From positions 62,001 through 126,000 of the forward strand of contig JBDIVM010000002.1 in the NCBI GenBank assembly GCA_039805905.1: a stretch of DNA of 64,000 nucleotides, written 5' to 3'. Below, one piece after another: positions 29,846-38,492 of this stretch (its first letter is position 1; each line of letters opens with the position of its first letter). Origin of the DNA: Thermohalobaculum sp039805905. GTDB taxonomy: Bacteria; Pseudomonadota; Alphaproteobacteria; Rhodobacterales; Rhodobacteraceae. The translations under genes and the position numbers were made by a program. The notes below the pieces were generated by a model. It saw only the letters and a program-made list of their open reading frames with translations. It searched no databases and was not told where the DNA came from.

Positions 29846-32285
29846 GGCGATCGGGCCGCGCCCGTTCCGGCTGCCGAGGGTTGGCTGGCGGGCGGGTCAT
29901 GTCGGTCGCCGGACCGCCGAGATGCTGGCGCGGGCGTTGCTGCGGATCGCGTTGCGGCTGCCCGCGCTGCGGCGGCTGCCGCGCGCGCTGTTTGCGCCGC
30001 TGGAGCGGGTGCTGGCCCGCGCGGCCCCGGCGGACCACTTCGACGCGGCCGGATATCTCGCGCGGAACCCGGATGTCCGCGAGGCCGGTCACGCGGCGCT
30101 CGACCATTACCTCTGCTGGGGCTGGCGGGAAGGGCGGAGCCCCAATGGCTGGCTCGATGATGCCGCCTGGCGTCGGCAGGCCGGACTTCGTCCCGGCGAC
30201 CGGATCAGTGCGCTCGGATCCCTGCTTGCCGGGGCCGGCCCGGCGGGAGTCGCGCCCGCTGCGATGCCCGGGTCCGGGCGCGATGACGCCGCGACCGTCT
30301 CCGCCGCACTCGCCCGCCTCGCCCGGGCCCGTCCGCGCCGCAACGAGGCGCCCGAGGTCGACGTGATCGTGCCGGTCTACAGCGGACGCGCCGAGACGCT
30401 GACCTGCCTCGCCAGCGTGCTGGAGACGACGGGCAAGACGCGCTTCGCCCTCGTCGTGATCGACGATGCGGGGCCCGATCCCGCGCTCCGCGCCGATCTC
30501 GCCGGTCTCGCGCGGCGCGGGCTCGTCGACCTCGTGGTCCAGCCCGCCAACCGGGGCTTCGTCGCCGCCGTGAACCGGGGCATGGCGCTGCATCCCGGTC
30601 GAGACGTGATCTGGCTCAACGCCGATACCGAGGTTCACGGCGACTGGATCGACCGGCTGCGCCGGACGGCGGGTGCCGCGCCCGACATCGCCACCGTCAC
30701 GCCGCTCACCAATAATGGCACCATCTGCAGCTATCCGCGGTTCGACACCGACAACGCCCTGCCACTCGAGATCGGCTGGGACGAGGTTGACCGGATCGCC
30801 GCCCGTGTGAATGCCGGCCGGACCGTGGAGGCGCCGACCTGCGTGGGCTTCGCGACCTATGTGCGGCGCTCGGCGATCGAGCGGGTGGGGACGCTCGACG
30901 AGGCGGCCTTCGGGCTCGGCTATGGCGAGGAGAACGACTTCTCGCAGCGGGCGCTGCGGGCGGGCCTTCGCAACCTGATCGCCGGCGACGTGTTCGTGCG
31001 GCATCGCGGTCAGACCGCCTTCGGGACGGCGCGGGTCGCGCGGGTGCGCTCTGCGATGCGGGTCGTGGAGGCGCGGCATCCGGGTTACGGGCGCGCGGTG
31101 CGCCGGTTCCTTGCCGAGGACCCGGTGGCGCCGCTGCGCCAGGCGATCGATCTCGGGCGGTTGCGGCGGGGCGGGAAACGGAACGTGCTCTTCGTCACCC
31201 ATTCGCGCGGCGGCGGCACGGCGCGGCGCGTTGCGGAGGAGATCGACCTGCTCGCGGCAGAGGGATCGGGGGCGGTCGTGATGCAGGCGGGCACGCGGCC
31301 GGGGACCGTCCGGCTCGGCCGGCCGGGGATGGCGGATCTGCCCTCGCTGGAGGCGCTGCCGCTCGCCGGTCCGGAACTGCCCAGATGTCTTGGTGATCTT
31401 GGCCTGACCGAGATCCGTCTGCATCATCTCGCGGATTTCGGTGTCCACGCAGCGCGCCGTATCGGCGGACTGGTCGCGAGGCTCGGCCTGCCGGTCGAGT
31501 TCGTGGTGCACGACTATCTTCCGATCTGCCCCCGGATCAATCTCGCCGACCTGTCGGGCATGTATTGCGGCGAACCGGGCGAAGCGGGTTGCCGCGGCTG
31601 TCTCCGCCTCCGGCGCTCTGAGTTCGGCGCGCCGGACATCGCGCTCTGGCGGCGCGGCTACGCGGCCCTGCTGAGCACCATGCGTGCGGTCCGGGTGCCT
31701 GACCGCGACGTGTCGGACCGCCTCGCGCGCTACTTCCCGGGCCTCGGCAATGTGATTGTGCAGCCGCATGAGCCACCCCTTCTGCCGGCCTCTCGGCGGC
31801 CCGAACCGCCTCGCCGCGGTCGCGTGCTGATCGCGGTGATCGGCGCCATCGGTCCGGCAAAGGGGTTTGACGTCCTGCTCGATCTCGCCGACCGGATCCG
31901 CCGGACGCGCACCGCCGCCGACCTCACCGTGATCGGCTACACCCGCAACGATGCGGCCGCACGTGCTGCCGGCATCCGGGTGACCGGCGCCTACCGCGAG
32001 GACCGGGTGCAGGCCGAGATCGCGACGGCCGACCCCGACCTGATCCTGATCCCGTCGACCTGGCCGGAAACCTATTGCTACACGCTGAGCCACGCGCTGG
32101 CCAGCGGACGCCCGGTTGCGGGCTTCGGCATCGGGGCGGTCGGCACCCGCCTCGGTGCGGCGGCAGAGGCGGGCGCGCGCGCGGCGGTTCTTCCGCTCGG
32201 TCTTGCGCGATCCCCGGCCGCCTTGCTCGATGCCCTGATCGCGATCACGGGCCGATCGCCGGCGCTAGGGCGGGAGGATGCATGA
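29829..32285 (+). CDS. Bifunctional glycosyltransferase: repeat module, GT2 domain, GT-B domain
   Basis: An 818-residue fusion. Residues about 65-135 carry the module FDAAGYLARNPDV...LDHYLCWGWREGRSP, shared with the enzyme at 21458. Residues about 176-400 are a GT2 domain: DVIVPVYSGRAETLTCLASV, the metal site LNADTEVHGDW and the conserved GYGEENDFSQRALRAGLRN. Residues about 455-810 are a GT-B domain opening NVLFVTHSRGGGTARRVAEE and holding IPSTWPETYCYTLSHALASG, the GT4 donor site. Two linkages may thus be made by one chain. It starts inside the upstream gene; ATGs at 29829 and 29835 are equally possible. Confidence 0.85.
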   Translation: MPMRPEAIGPRPFRLPRVGWRAGHVGRRTAEMLARALLRIALRLPALRRLPRALFAPLERVLARAAPADHFDAAGYLARNPDVREAGHAALDHYLCWGWREGRSPNGWLDDAAWRRQAGLRPGDRISALGSLLAGAGPAGVAPAAMPGSGRDDAATVSAALARLARARPRRNEAPEVDVIVPVYSGRAETLTCLASVLETTGKTRFALVVIDDAGPDPALRADLAGLARRGLVDLVVQPANRGFVAAVNRGMALHPGRDVIWLNADTEVHGDWIDRLRRTAGAAPDIATVTPLTNNGTICSYPRFDTDNALPLEIGWDEVDRIAARVNAGRTVEAPTCVGFATYVRRSAIERVGTLDEAAFGLGYGEENDFSQRALRAGLRNLIAGDVFVRHRGQTAFGTARVARVRSAMRVVEARHPGYGRAVRRFLAEDPVAPLRQAIDLGRLRRGGKRNVLFVTHSRGGGTARRVAEEIDLLAAEGSGAVVMQAGTRPGTVRLGRPGMADLPSLEALPLAGPELPRCLGDLGLTEIRLHHLADFGVHAARRIGGLVARLGLPVEFVVHDYLPICPRINLADLSGMYCGEPGEAGCRGCLRLRRSEFGAPDIALWRRGYAALLSTMRAVRVPDRDVSDRLARYFPGLGNVIVQPHEPPLLPASRRPEPPRRGRVLIAVIGAIGPAKGFDVLLDLADRIRRTRTAADLTVIGYTRNDAAARAAGIRVTGAYREDRVQAEIATADPDLILIPSTWPETYCYTLSHALASGRPVAGFGIGAVGTRLGAAAEAGARAAVLPLGLARSPAALLDALIAITGRSPALGREDA

Positions 32286-32294
32286 GGGAGCCGC

Positions 32295-33152
32295 TCAGGC
32301 TGCCTGCCGACTGGCGCCGAATGTGCGAACCAGCCGCTCGAGCGGCTGGCTCACCCGTTCGTGCAGAGCCGCGGCACGGACCGGGTCGATATGCAGGTAA
32401 TCCTCCGGGACCGGCACCCAGGCGCAGTCCTGCCCGGCGATCGCCGCGATCAGACTGTCGCGGCCGGGCGAGGGCGGTGCCTGGCGGAGCAGGCCGGTGA
32501 GATAGAGTGCTCCCGGGGCAAGACCCGCGTTCGGCAACGGCATGGACGGCGGCGGGATCCGCATGCCGGCAAAGGCCGCAAACGGCTCGAGCACGGTGTC
32601 TTGCGCGCTGCCGCACGCGATCCTTAGATGCGTGATCGGCCCGGGGCCGACAGCCGACACCCATGCACGGCAGCGGCCGGCCAGATCGGCGGCTCCGTTC
32701 GACAATACATGATCGATGAACGCATTGATGTTCGCAAAGTATCTACCTTGATCGACAGTCTTCACATACTGGTTGAAGAGGGATCGGAGCCAGGGTTCGA
32801 CCGGGCGGGTGACCAGGAGATACCGCGCCTCGGCGCCAAGCGCCGCGACATCGGCAGCGAAGGCGGCGATGGCGCCGGGCCTGCCGAGCGAGAGATACTC
32901 GCTCGAGACGATCATCCGCCCGCAGCCGCGCCGCCTGGCCTCGCTGGCCAGCCAGCCGAGGCTCCGCGGGGTGAGCCCCGGCGCCTCGGGGCCGAAGCCG
33001 TAGTGGCGCGAGAGCCCGTACTGGGCCGTGCGCCCGCCCTCGACGGCATAGAACACCCCGGCACGGCGGAGCGGCCCCTGCGCGGCCGCGAGCGCCTGCT
33101 GGACGTAGCTCGACGCGCATTTGTTCAGGCCGAGATGGACCAGGATCTGCAT
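32295..33152 (-). CDS. Sulfotransferase-like P-loop protein of the polysaccharide locus
   Basis: A 285-residue protein that starts with a sulfotransferase-type P-loop, VHLGLNKCASSYVQQALA (GXXKCXSS form, as in carbohydrate sulfotransferases of capsule clusters). A second conserved part is RYLLVTRPVEPWLRSLFNQYV, which fits the 3'-phosphate-binding region (R-P...S). The encoded order differs from the sulfotransferase at 20406, so it is not a recent duplicate. It is convergent with the 818-residue glycosyltransferase gene, nine bases away. Codons at 32700-32765 are notably AT-rich. Sulfation of the exported polymer is inferred. Confidence 0.72.
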   Translation of the reverse strand: MQILVHLGLNKCASSYVQQALAAAQGPLRRAGVFYAVEGGRTAQYGLSRHYGFGPEAPGLTPRSLGWLASEARRRGCGRMIVSSEYLSLGRPGAIAAFAADVAALGAEARYLLVTRPVEPWLRSLFNQYVKTVDQGRYFANINAFIDHVLSNGAADLAGRCRAWVSAVGPGPITHLRIACGSAQDTVLEPFAAFAGMRIPPPSMPLPNAGLAPGALYLTGLLRQAPPSPGRDSLIAAIAGQDCAWVPVPEDYLHIDPVRAAALHERVSQPLERLVRTFGASRQAA

Positions 33153-33235
33153 CGCCCGCTCCGCGGCGCGCCCCGCACGGGCGGCGGCCGAGAGCGTGGA
33201 CGCGGCCGGTTAACGCGCGATGAAGCGGAAGCCCC

Positions 33236-33574
33236 TCAGCCCCGTCCCTCCGGCCCCGAATAGGCTCGCTCGACCCGCGCGACGCGGAGCTCGTAGTGGG
33301 AGTACCAGCGTTCGCGACCAAGCCGCTGCGCAACCAGATGTTCGGCGACCTGCTTCCAGGCCCGGAGGCTGGCCTCGTCGGCCCAGTAGGAGACGGTGAT
33401 CCCGAGGCCCTCCGCATCGCGGACGCTTTCGGCGCCGAGGCAGCCGGGCCGGGCCAGCGCCATGCGCTCCATCTTCTCGGCCATGGCGGCGTAACCGTGG
33501 TCTCCGGCGGTCCGCCGCGAGGTGAAGATCACCGCATAATAGGGAGGCTCGGGGGTAGCTGCGAATCCGGTCAT
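33236..33574 (-). CDS. Antibiotic biosynthesis monooxygenase-fold (ABM) protein
   Basis: A 112-residue single-domain dimeric alpha-beta barrel protein. The pattern YYAVIFTSRRTAGDHGYAAM, then RPGCLGAESVRDAEGLGITV and SYWADEASLRAWK, matches the ABM family, small proteins that often oxidise aromatic compounds or degrade haem, or have no enzyme role. Its ATG overlaps the stop of the pterin dehydratase gene (ATGA), so the two are cotranslated. A functional link between them is not known. Confidence 0.85.
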   Translation of the reverse strand: MTGFAATPEPPYYAVIFTSRRTAGDHGYAAMAEKMERMALARPGCLGAESVRDAEGLGITVSYWADEASLRAWKQVAEHLVAQRLGRERWYSHYELRVARVERAYSGPEGRG

Positions 33575-33864
33575 TTCACCAGGCTCCTTCCGGAGATTTT
33601 CTCCATCCGGCGGGCGAGCTCGACGTCCCTTTCGGTCAGGCCGCTGGTGTCGTGGGTGGTCAGCCGGACCTCGACCCGGTTGTAGACATTGCACCATTCC
33701 GGATGATGGTTCATCTGCTCGGCCTCGAAGGCGGCCCGCACCATCCAGGCCATCGCATCGCGGAAACCGCGGAAACGGAAGGTCTTCGAGATCGCGTTGC
33801 CGTCGGCCTCGATCGCCCATCCGGCATCGGCCAGATCGGCGGGAAGCATGGGGGAATCGCTCAT
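33571..33864 (-). CDS. 4a-hydroxytetrahydrobiopterin dehydratase (pterin carbinolamine dehydratase)
   Basis: A 97-residue PCD/DCoH protein that dehydrates 4a-hydroxytetrahydropterin after aromatic amino acid hydroxylation. The active site is intact: MNHHPEWCNVYNRVEVRLTTHD has the paired His, the EW and the third His of the family. The N-terminal part has AGWAIEADGNAISKTFRFRGF, also standard. The ATG at 33864 has GGAGG upstream. No aromatic amino acid hydroxylase is in the window; in bacteria lacking one it may serve molybdopterin or other pterin pathways. Confidence 0.94.
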   Translation of the reverse strand: MSDSPMLPADLADAGWAIEADGNAISKTFRFRGFRDAMAWMVRAAFEAEQMNHHPEWCNVYNRVEVRLTTHDTSGLTERDVELARRMEKISGRSLVK

Positions 33865-34035
33865 GTCGGCCTCCATTGGCGCGGCGCCAGCAGAACACGA
33901 ATCGCCGGCCCGGTCGACGGTGCGCATCCGCCGCCGGACCCGGTTGACCGCGCGGGCGACGGCCGTCATCCTGGCTCCCGGGCCGGCGCATCTGCGGCGG
34001 CGACGGAGCCTGGACCGGGAGTCTGGACCGCCTGC

Positions 34036-34650
34036 ATGGCACGACGCCGCAACGTGATCTTCGACATCGGCCGCGTGCTGATCCACTGGGACATGCGCGT
34101 GGTGTTCCGCCGATTCCTGCCCGACGAGGCGGCAGTTGCGGAATTTCTCGCCGAGACCGGCTGGCACGACTGGAATATCGGGCTCGATCGCGGTGGCCGC
34201 TGGGACGAGGCGGTAGCCGACCTGGCGGCCCGCCATCCGCGCCACCGGGCGGTCATCGAGGCCTCGCACCGCTGCTGGCACGAGTCGGTGCCGGGCCCGA
34301 TCGAGGGCACCGTCGAGATTCTCGGGGCCCTGCACGCGGCCGGGACGCCGCTCTACGCGATCACCAATTTCTCGCTCGAGAAGTGGCACGAGACGCGGGC
34401 CCGCTTCGAGTTCCTCAGGACCCGTTTCCGGGATGTGGTGGTCTCGAGCGAGGAAGGGGTCATCAAGCCCGACCCGGAGATCTACCGCCGCTGCCTTGAC
34501 CGCAACGGGCTCCTCGCCGCGGAATGCGTCTTTATCGACGACAGCGCCGACAACATCGCGGCGGCAGGAGCGCTGGGGATCGACGGGATCCTGTTTACCG
34601 ATCCCCCGGCGCTGGCAGCGGCCCTGCGCGCGCGCAGGCTGCTGGACTGA
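34036..34650 (+). CDS. HAD-superfamily hydrolase (YihX-like)
   Basis: A 204-residue HAD phosphatase of subfamily IA. The nucleophile loop is VIFDIGRVLIHWD: Asp10 is followed by Gly at the second position, as in YihX (FDLGNV). The second motif is the ITNFS threonine/asparagine strand, then Lys in GVIKPDPEIYRRC, and the metal-binding FIDDSADNIAAA. YihX removes phosphate from alpha-glucose-1-phosphate; the substrate here is not known. The frame is open well upstream on the strand opposite the pterin dehydratase gene, but conservation starts at this ATG. Confidence 0.88.
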   Translation: MARRRNVIFDIGRVLIHWDMRVVFRRFLPDEAAVAEFLAETGWHDWNIGLDRGGRWDEAVADLAARHPRHRAVIEASHRCWHESVPGPIEGTVEILGALHAAGTPLYAITNFSLEKWHETRARFEFLRTRFRDVVVSSEEGVIKPDPEIYRRCLDRNGLLAAECVFIDDSADNIAAAGALGIDGILFTDPPALAAALRARRLLD

Positions 34651-34660
34651 ACTGGCGGCC

Positions 34661-35371
34661 TCAGGCGGCCGTCCCTGTCAGCGGGTAGCGGCGGAGCAGG
34701 CGGAACCCCGCATTGGCGCCGGGATCGCCGAAGAGGCAGATGTCGCCGATGTCGAGGACGGGGTCGAGCGCCGGCGAGACGAGCGGGGCAACGGCCGCGA
34801 GAATGGGTTCGGCCTCGCCCGGTCGCAGGCGGCCGCTGAGCGTGAGATGGAAGCGGAAGCCGCCAAGCACGTAGGGATAGCCCCAGCGCCGGAGATTGGC
34901 CTCTTGCTCCGGCGTCAGGCCGGGAGCGCGGCGGCGGGCGAGTTCGGCCTCTCCCGACGGCGCCCGGAAGCGGTCGAGGTCGCGGACGCAGCCCGCCGCA
35001 AGAGCGTCGAGGGCAGGGGCCGGTCCCGACGGGACGAGCGCAAGAAAGCCGATGGCCGTCGATGCCACGAGGCCCGGAGCCCTCAGGGCCGCCGTACCTG
35101 CAGCCAGCCCGCCGATGGCGTCGTCGAGCTCCGCCACCGTCGTCCCGGGGGCAAGGCGGAAGGGCGGCTTCAGTGTGCCGTGGAGTCCGTAGCGCCACGG
35201 CGCACGGGTCATCTCGGGCAACGGGCGGGGCAGCGCGACGGCGGGCCGGTCAACGTCGATTCCGGACTCCGCGTCCCAGCCCAGCCAGGCGGTGCCGAAG
35301 CGCGCCAGGGCCGAGCCCGACGGCGGCGCCCAGAACACTGCATAGCGCGCATAGCCCTCGATCCCGCTCAT
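34661..35371 (-). CDS. DUF1045 / 2H phosphoesterase-like protein
   Basis: A 236-residue protein of the DUF1045 family, which belongs to the 2H phosphoesterase fold. The two H-X-T motifs are visible: LHGTLKPPF (about residues 63-71) and FHLTLSGRL (about 172-180). The start GYARYAVFWAPP is typical. Relatives occur beside phosphonate-use (phn) genes, but none are present here. It is convergent with the HAD hydrolase gene, ten bases apart. Confidence 0.88.
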   Translation of the reverse strand: MSGIEGYARYAVFWAPPSGSALARFGTAWLGWDAESGIDVDRPAVALPRPLPEMTRAPWRYGLHGTLKPPFRLAPGTTVAELDDAIGGLAAGTAALRAPGLVASTAIGFLALVPSGPAPALDALAAGCVRDLDRFRAPSGEAELARRRAPGLTPEQEANLRRWGYPYVLGGFRFHLTLSGRLRPGEAEPILAAVAPLVSPALDPVLDIGDICLFGDPGANAGFRLLRRYPLTGTAA

Positions 35372-35437
35372 GAGTCCTCATCCGATGGGCGCGGCGAACC
35401 CGGCCGACTCGCGTGGAGACGTTAACCGCGCCTGTCC

Positions 35438-35926
35438 TTGTGCGGCGCCCGCAAGACGGATGCGCGACAAAGCGCCGCTTGCCGGGCGGATCCCGGCATC
35501 GTGTTCATCGACGCCCGCAGCCAGGCGGAGTTCGCGATGATCGGCCATCCGGCGGCTGTCGACGGCAACGTGCCGGTGCAGTTCCTCACCGACCGGCTCA
35601 ACCCCGAAAGCGGCGCCTATGCGATGGACACGAACCCCGGCTTCGTGGCCGACGTCGATGCACTGATGGCCCGGCTGGGCAAGAGCAAGGATGCGCCCGT
35701 CTTCGTGATCTGCCGTTCGGCCGCTGCGGCCGACATGCTGACGGAAGCGGGCTACGCCCGGGTCTACAGTGTGGTCGACGGGTTCGAGGGCGCGGTCGAC
35801 AAGGCAACGGGCCATCGGACCGTCGATGGCTGGCGCAACGCGGACTTGCCCTGGACCTACACGCTGTCCGCTCCGCGACCAACGCCCTTCATGCGGAATC
35901 TTTTCAGCGGATGCGGCATGCTTTAA
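35438..35926 (+). pseudogene. Rhodanese-like protein with collapsed active-site loop, probably decayed
   Basis: A 162-codon open frame matches rhodanese proteins of this group: GIVFIDARSQAEFAMIGHPA, FVADVDALMARLGKSKDAP and NGWRNADLPWTY-like ending (here DGWRNADLPWTY). Two defects stand out. The active loop, normally CRSGGRSAAAA, reads CRSAAAA, so four residues that cradle the persulfide are lost. The usual signal peptide or N-terminal helix is also missing: an in-frame TAA lies at 35423-35425, and only a TTG offers a start. It sits beside a LysR gene with an internal stop. It could be an intact divergent protein, but decay is more likely. Confidence 0.6.
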
Positions 35927-35939
35927 GCGCATCTTCATA

Positions 35940-36869
35940 CTGCAGCGAAAGGCCCTGACGCTCAAGCCGTTGCGTGCATGGACTGCGATCGTCGATGCCG
36001 GCTCGGTGACCGCGGCTGCCGGGGTGCTGCACGTGACCCCGCCGGCCGTCTCGACCCAGCTGCGCGTGCTCGAGGAGATCGTCGGCGCGCAGGTGCTGCA
36101 CCGGGGTCCCGACGGACACATCGGTATCACGCCGATCGGCGAGGAGCTGCTGGCGACCGCGCGGCGCGTCGAGCATGCGCTCGACCTCTGCTTCCAGCGC
36201 GTCACGGCGATGCGGAACGGGCTCGCAGGCCATGTCTCGGTCGGCGTGGTGTAGACCGGCAAGTATTTTGCCCCCGGGCTTGTGGCGCGGATGAAGCGGA
36301 GCCATCCGGAGATCGAGGTCGGGCTCAGGGTCGGCAACCGCGAGGAGATCATCGACATGCTGTCCAAGGGCGGAATCGAGCTTGCCATCATGGGCCGGCC
36401 GCCGGTCTCGCCCGCCAATGTCTGCGACGAGCTTCGCGAGCATCCCTATCTGGTCATCGCGCCGCCCGACCACCCGCTTGCCGGACGCAAGCGGACCGAT
36501 CCGGACGAACTCCTCGGAGAGACCTTCCTCTGCCGCGAGGAAGGATCCGGTTCGCGCATCCTGATGATCGGCTATCTCGACCGGATCGGCGAGGGGCGGC
36601 CGTACCGGATCGTCGAGATGGGCACCAACGCGACCATCAAGCAGGCGGTGATGGCCGGGCTCGGGGTGGCGGCGATCTCCGGCCACACGGTCGCGCCGGA
36701 GCTGGAGGCGGGGCGGCTCGTCGCGCTGCCGCTCGCAGGCATGCCGATCATGCGCACCTGGTACCTGATCCGGCTCGCCGAGACCGAGATGTCGCCCGTC
36801 GCGGCGGAATTCCGCCGGTTTCTCCTCGACCTCGGGGGCGACTACCTTCCGAAGGTTCCGGCCGGGTAG
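35940..36869 (+). pseudogene. LysR-family regulator (CbbR-like) with internal amber codon
   Basis: One frame encodes a full LysR regulator: the HTH part LTLKPLRAWTAIVDAGSV and VTPPAVSTQLRVLEE, and a substrate-binding part with HPEIEVGLRVGNREEIIDML and YLVIAPPDHPLAG. These match CbbR, the activator of Calvin-cycle genes. Between them, GVV is followed by TAG (36252-36254) and then TGKYFAPGLVA, where CbbR proteins have GVVSTGKYFAPG; a single base change (TCG to TAG) explains it. No ATG starts the HTH part; a CTG at 35940 is the nearest option. The rest is undamaged, so the loss looks recent. No cbb genes are in the window. Confidence 0.82.
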
Positions 36870-36979
36870 GCGCGGCGCCGGCGGGCGGTTGTGCGTTCTG
36901 CGGCAATGTGGCTATGGTGCCCCGGCGCTGCATCGGGCGCGCGGGAGGGAACGGGCGCCGGAGCGGCGCAGGGGGTCGC

Positions 36980-38242
36980 TTGAGCAATCCGGATGTGGTG
37001 ATCGTGGGCGCCGGCGCGGCGGGAATCGGCGCCGGGCTCGAGCTCCGCGAGCGCGGCATTCCCTTCGTGATCCTCGAGGCCGCGAAGCGGGTCGGCGGGC
37101 GCGCCCATACCGACCGGACCTCGCTGTCCCATGCCTGGGACCAGGGCTGCCACTGGCTGCACTGCGCCGATGTGAACCCGCTGGTGACGTGGGCGGACCG
37201 GCTCGGCGCGGAGTATGTGCGGCAGGGCTGGGTCGACCATCTCATGATGTGGTCGGAGGGCGGCTGGCTGGACGCCGCGGCGGCGCGGGCAGCGCGGACC
37301 CACACGACCGCGGCCTTCGACGCCATCTATGCGGCCGCCGCCCGTGACCGGGACCTGACCGTGGCCGAAGTGTTGCCGGATGCGGGTCCGCGGGCGCGCA
37401 CGGTGCGGCATATCCTGCAGCTGATGTGTTGCGAGGATCCCGAACGGGTTTCGGCCCTCGGCTATGCGGATTACGCCGACAGCGGCGTGAACTGGCCGGT
37501 GGCCAGCGGCATGGGAGACCTGGTCGCGGGCATGTCGGCCGGTCTGCCCGTGCGTCTGGCTGCGCCGGTCAGCGCGGTCGAGCAAGGGCCGCGCGGCGTT
37601 CGGGTCGTGACGCCGGAAGGTACGCTGGCAGCGCGCGCGGCGATCGTCACCGTCTCGACCAATGTCCTCCGCGCGGGAGCGATCCGCTTCGGTCCGGGGC
37701 CCGCGCGGGATCTCCTGGAACTGATCGACGACACACCGTGCGGCGCCTACGAGAAGGTGGCCATCGAGTTCCGGCGGCAGCCCGTGGATGAGCAGGGCAA
37801 GCTCTTCTGCATGGTCGATCCCGGCGGCGATGCGGCGCCGCTCGACTTCCAGGTCGCGCCGGGAGGCGTTCCCCTCCTGATCGCCCATATGGGCGGCAGC
37901 CTGGCGCGGGACATGGCCGCGGCCGGGGCGGCGGCGATGGTGGACTTCGCGGTGGAGCGCCTGTCTGCGGCCTTCGGCGCGGACATCCGGAGCGAGATCG
38001 TCGCGGCGGCGACAACCGCCTGGCAGGCCAACCCCTTCGTAAGGGGAGGCTACAGCTATCCGTCGGCCGGGCGCGCGGAGCGGCGGCGCCGGATGATTGC
38101 GGCGGACACCGGGAATGTCGCCTTTGCCGGCGAGGCGTTCTCGCTCCGCTGGCAGGCGACCGCGCATGGCGCCTACCAGAGCGGGCGCGACGTGGCGGCT
38201 CGGCTGGCAGCTGTCCTGGCAGCAGGTCCGGGGGCAGCCTGA
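36980..38242 (+). CDS. Flavin-containing amine oxidase family protein
   Basis: A 420-residue FAD protein of the monoamine-oxidase type. The dinucleotide motif DVVIVGAGAAGIGAGLELRE is at residues 5-24, followed by KRVGGRAHTDR. Near the C-terminus is GNVAFAGEAFSLRWQATAHG, the family's flavin-contacting end (usually GE.....TVHGA). The start is a TTG with AGGGGG five bases upstream; no closer ATG is in frame. Substrate is unknown. It precedes the NRPS-like gene on the same strand by 250 bases, so a joint pathway is possible but not shown. Confidence 0.85.
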   Translation: MSNPDVVIVGAGAAGIGAGLELRERGIPFVILEAAKRVGGRAHTDRTSLSHAWDQGCHWLHCADVNPLVTWADRLGAEYVRQGWVDHLMMWSEGGWLDAAAARAARTHTTAAFDAIYAAAARDRDLTVAEVLPDAGPRARTVRHILQLMCCEDPERVSALGYADYADSGVNWPVASGMGDLVAGMSAGLPVRLAAPVSAVEQGPRGVRVVTPEGTLAARAAIVTVSTNVLRAGAIRFGPGPARDLLELIDDTPCGAYEKVAIEFRRQPVDEQGKLFCMVDPGGDAAPLDFQVAPGGVPLLIAHMGGSLARDMAAAGAAAMVDFAVERLSAAFGADIRSEIVAAATTAWQANPFVRGGYSYPSAGRAERRRRMIAADTGNVAFAGEAFSLRWQATAHGAYQSGRDVAARLAAVLAAGPGAA

Positions 38243-38492
38243 CGGCCCGGCGCCGATCCGCGGGCGGGGAGGCCCGGCTGGATCGCGCCTCCGGGCTCGG
38301 ACGGGCAGACAGCAAGCGGCATGTGCGGGGTCCGGTGCCGGGAGAGTGGCCTGCCGGCGGGCAGGAAGGGGCCATCCATGCGCCCGGCACGGGCAGCCGG
38401 TAGATGACCGAGGCACATTGCATGCGAGGACACTGAAGCCTCGCCATCAAGAAGTCCGGGCTGAACGGCTTCTGGCGAAGTCCGGGCCGTTG

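Noticed and set aside
29571..32093. 840-codon minus-strand open frame over the bifunctional glycosyltransferase
   Set aside because: His/Arg/Gly-rich shadow translation with no domain; the plus-strand frame has two intact glycosyltransferase domains.
34036..34650. Haloacid dehalogenase or epoxide hydrolase activity
   Set aside because: The loop FDIGRV fits YihX-like phosphatases, and no epoxide hydrolase domain follows.
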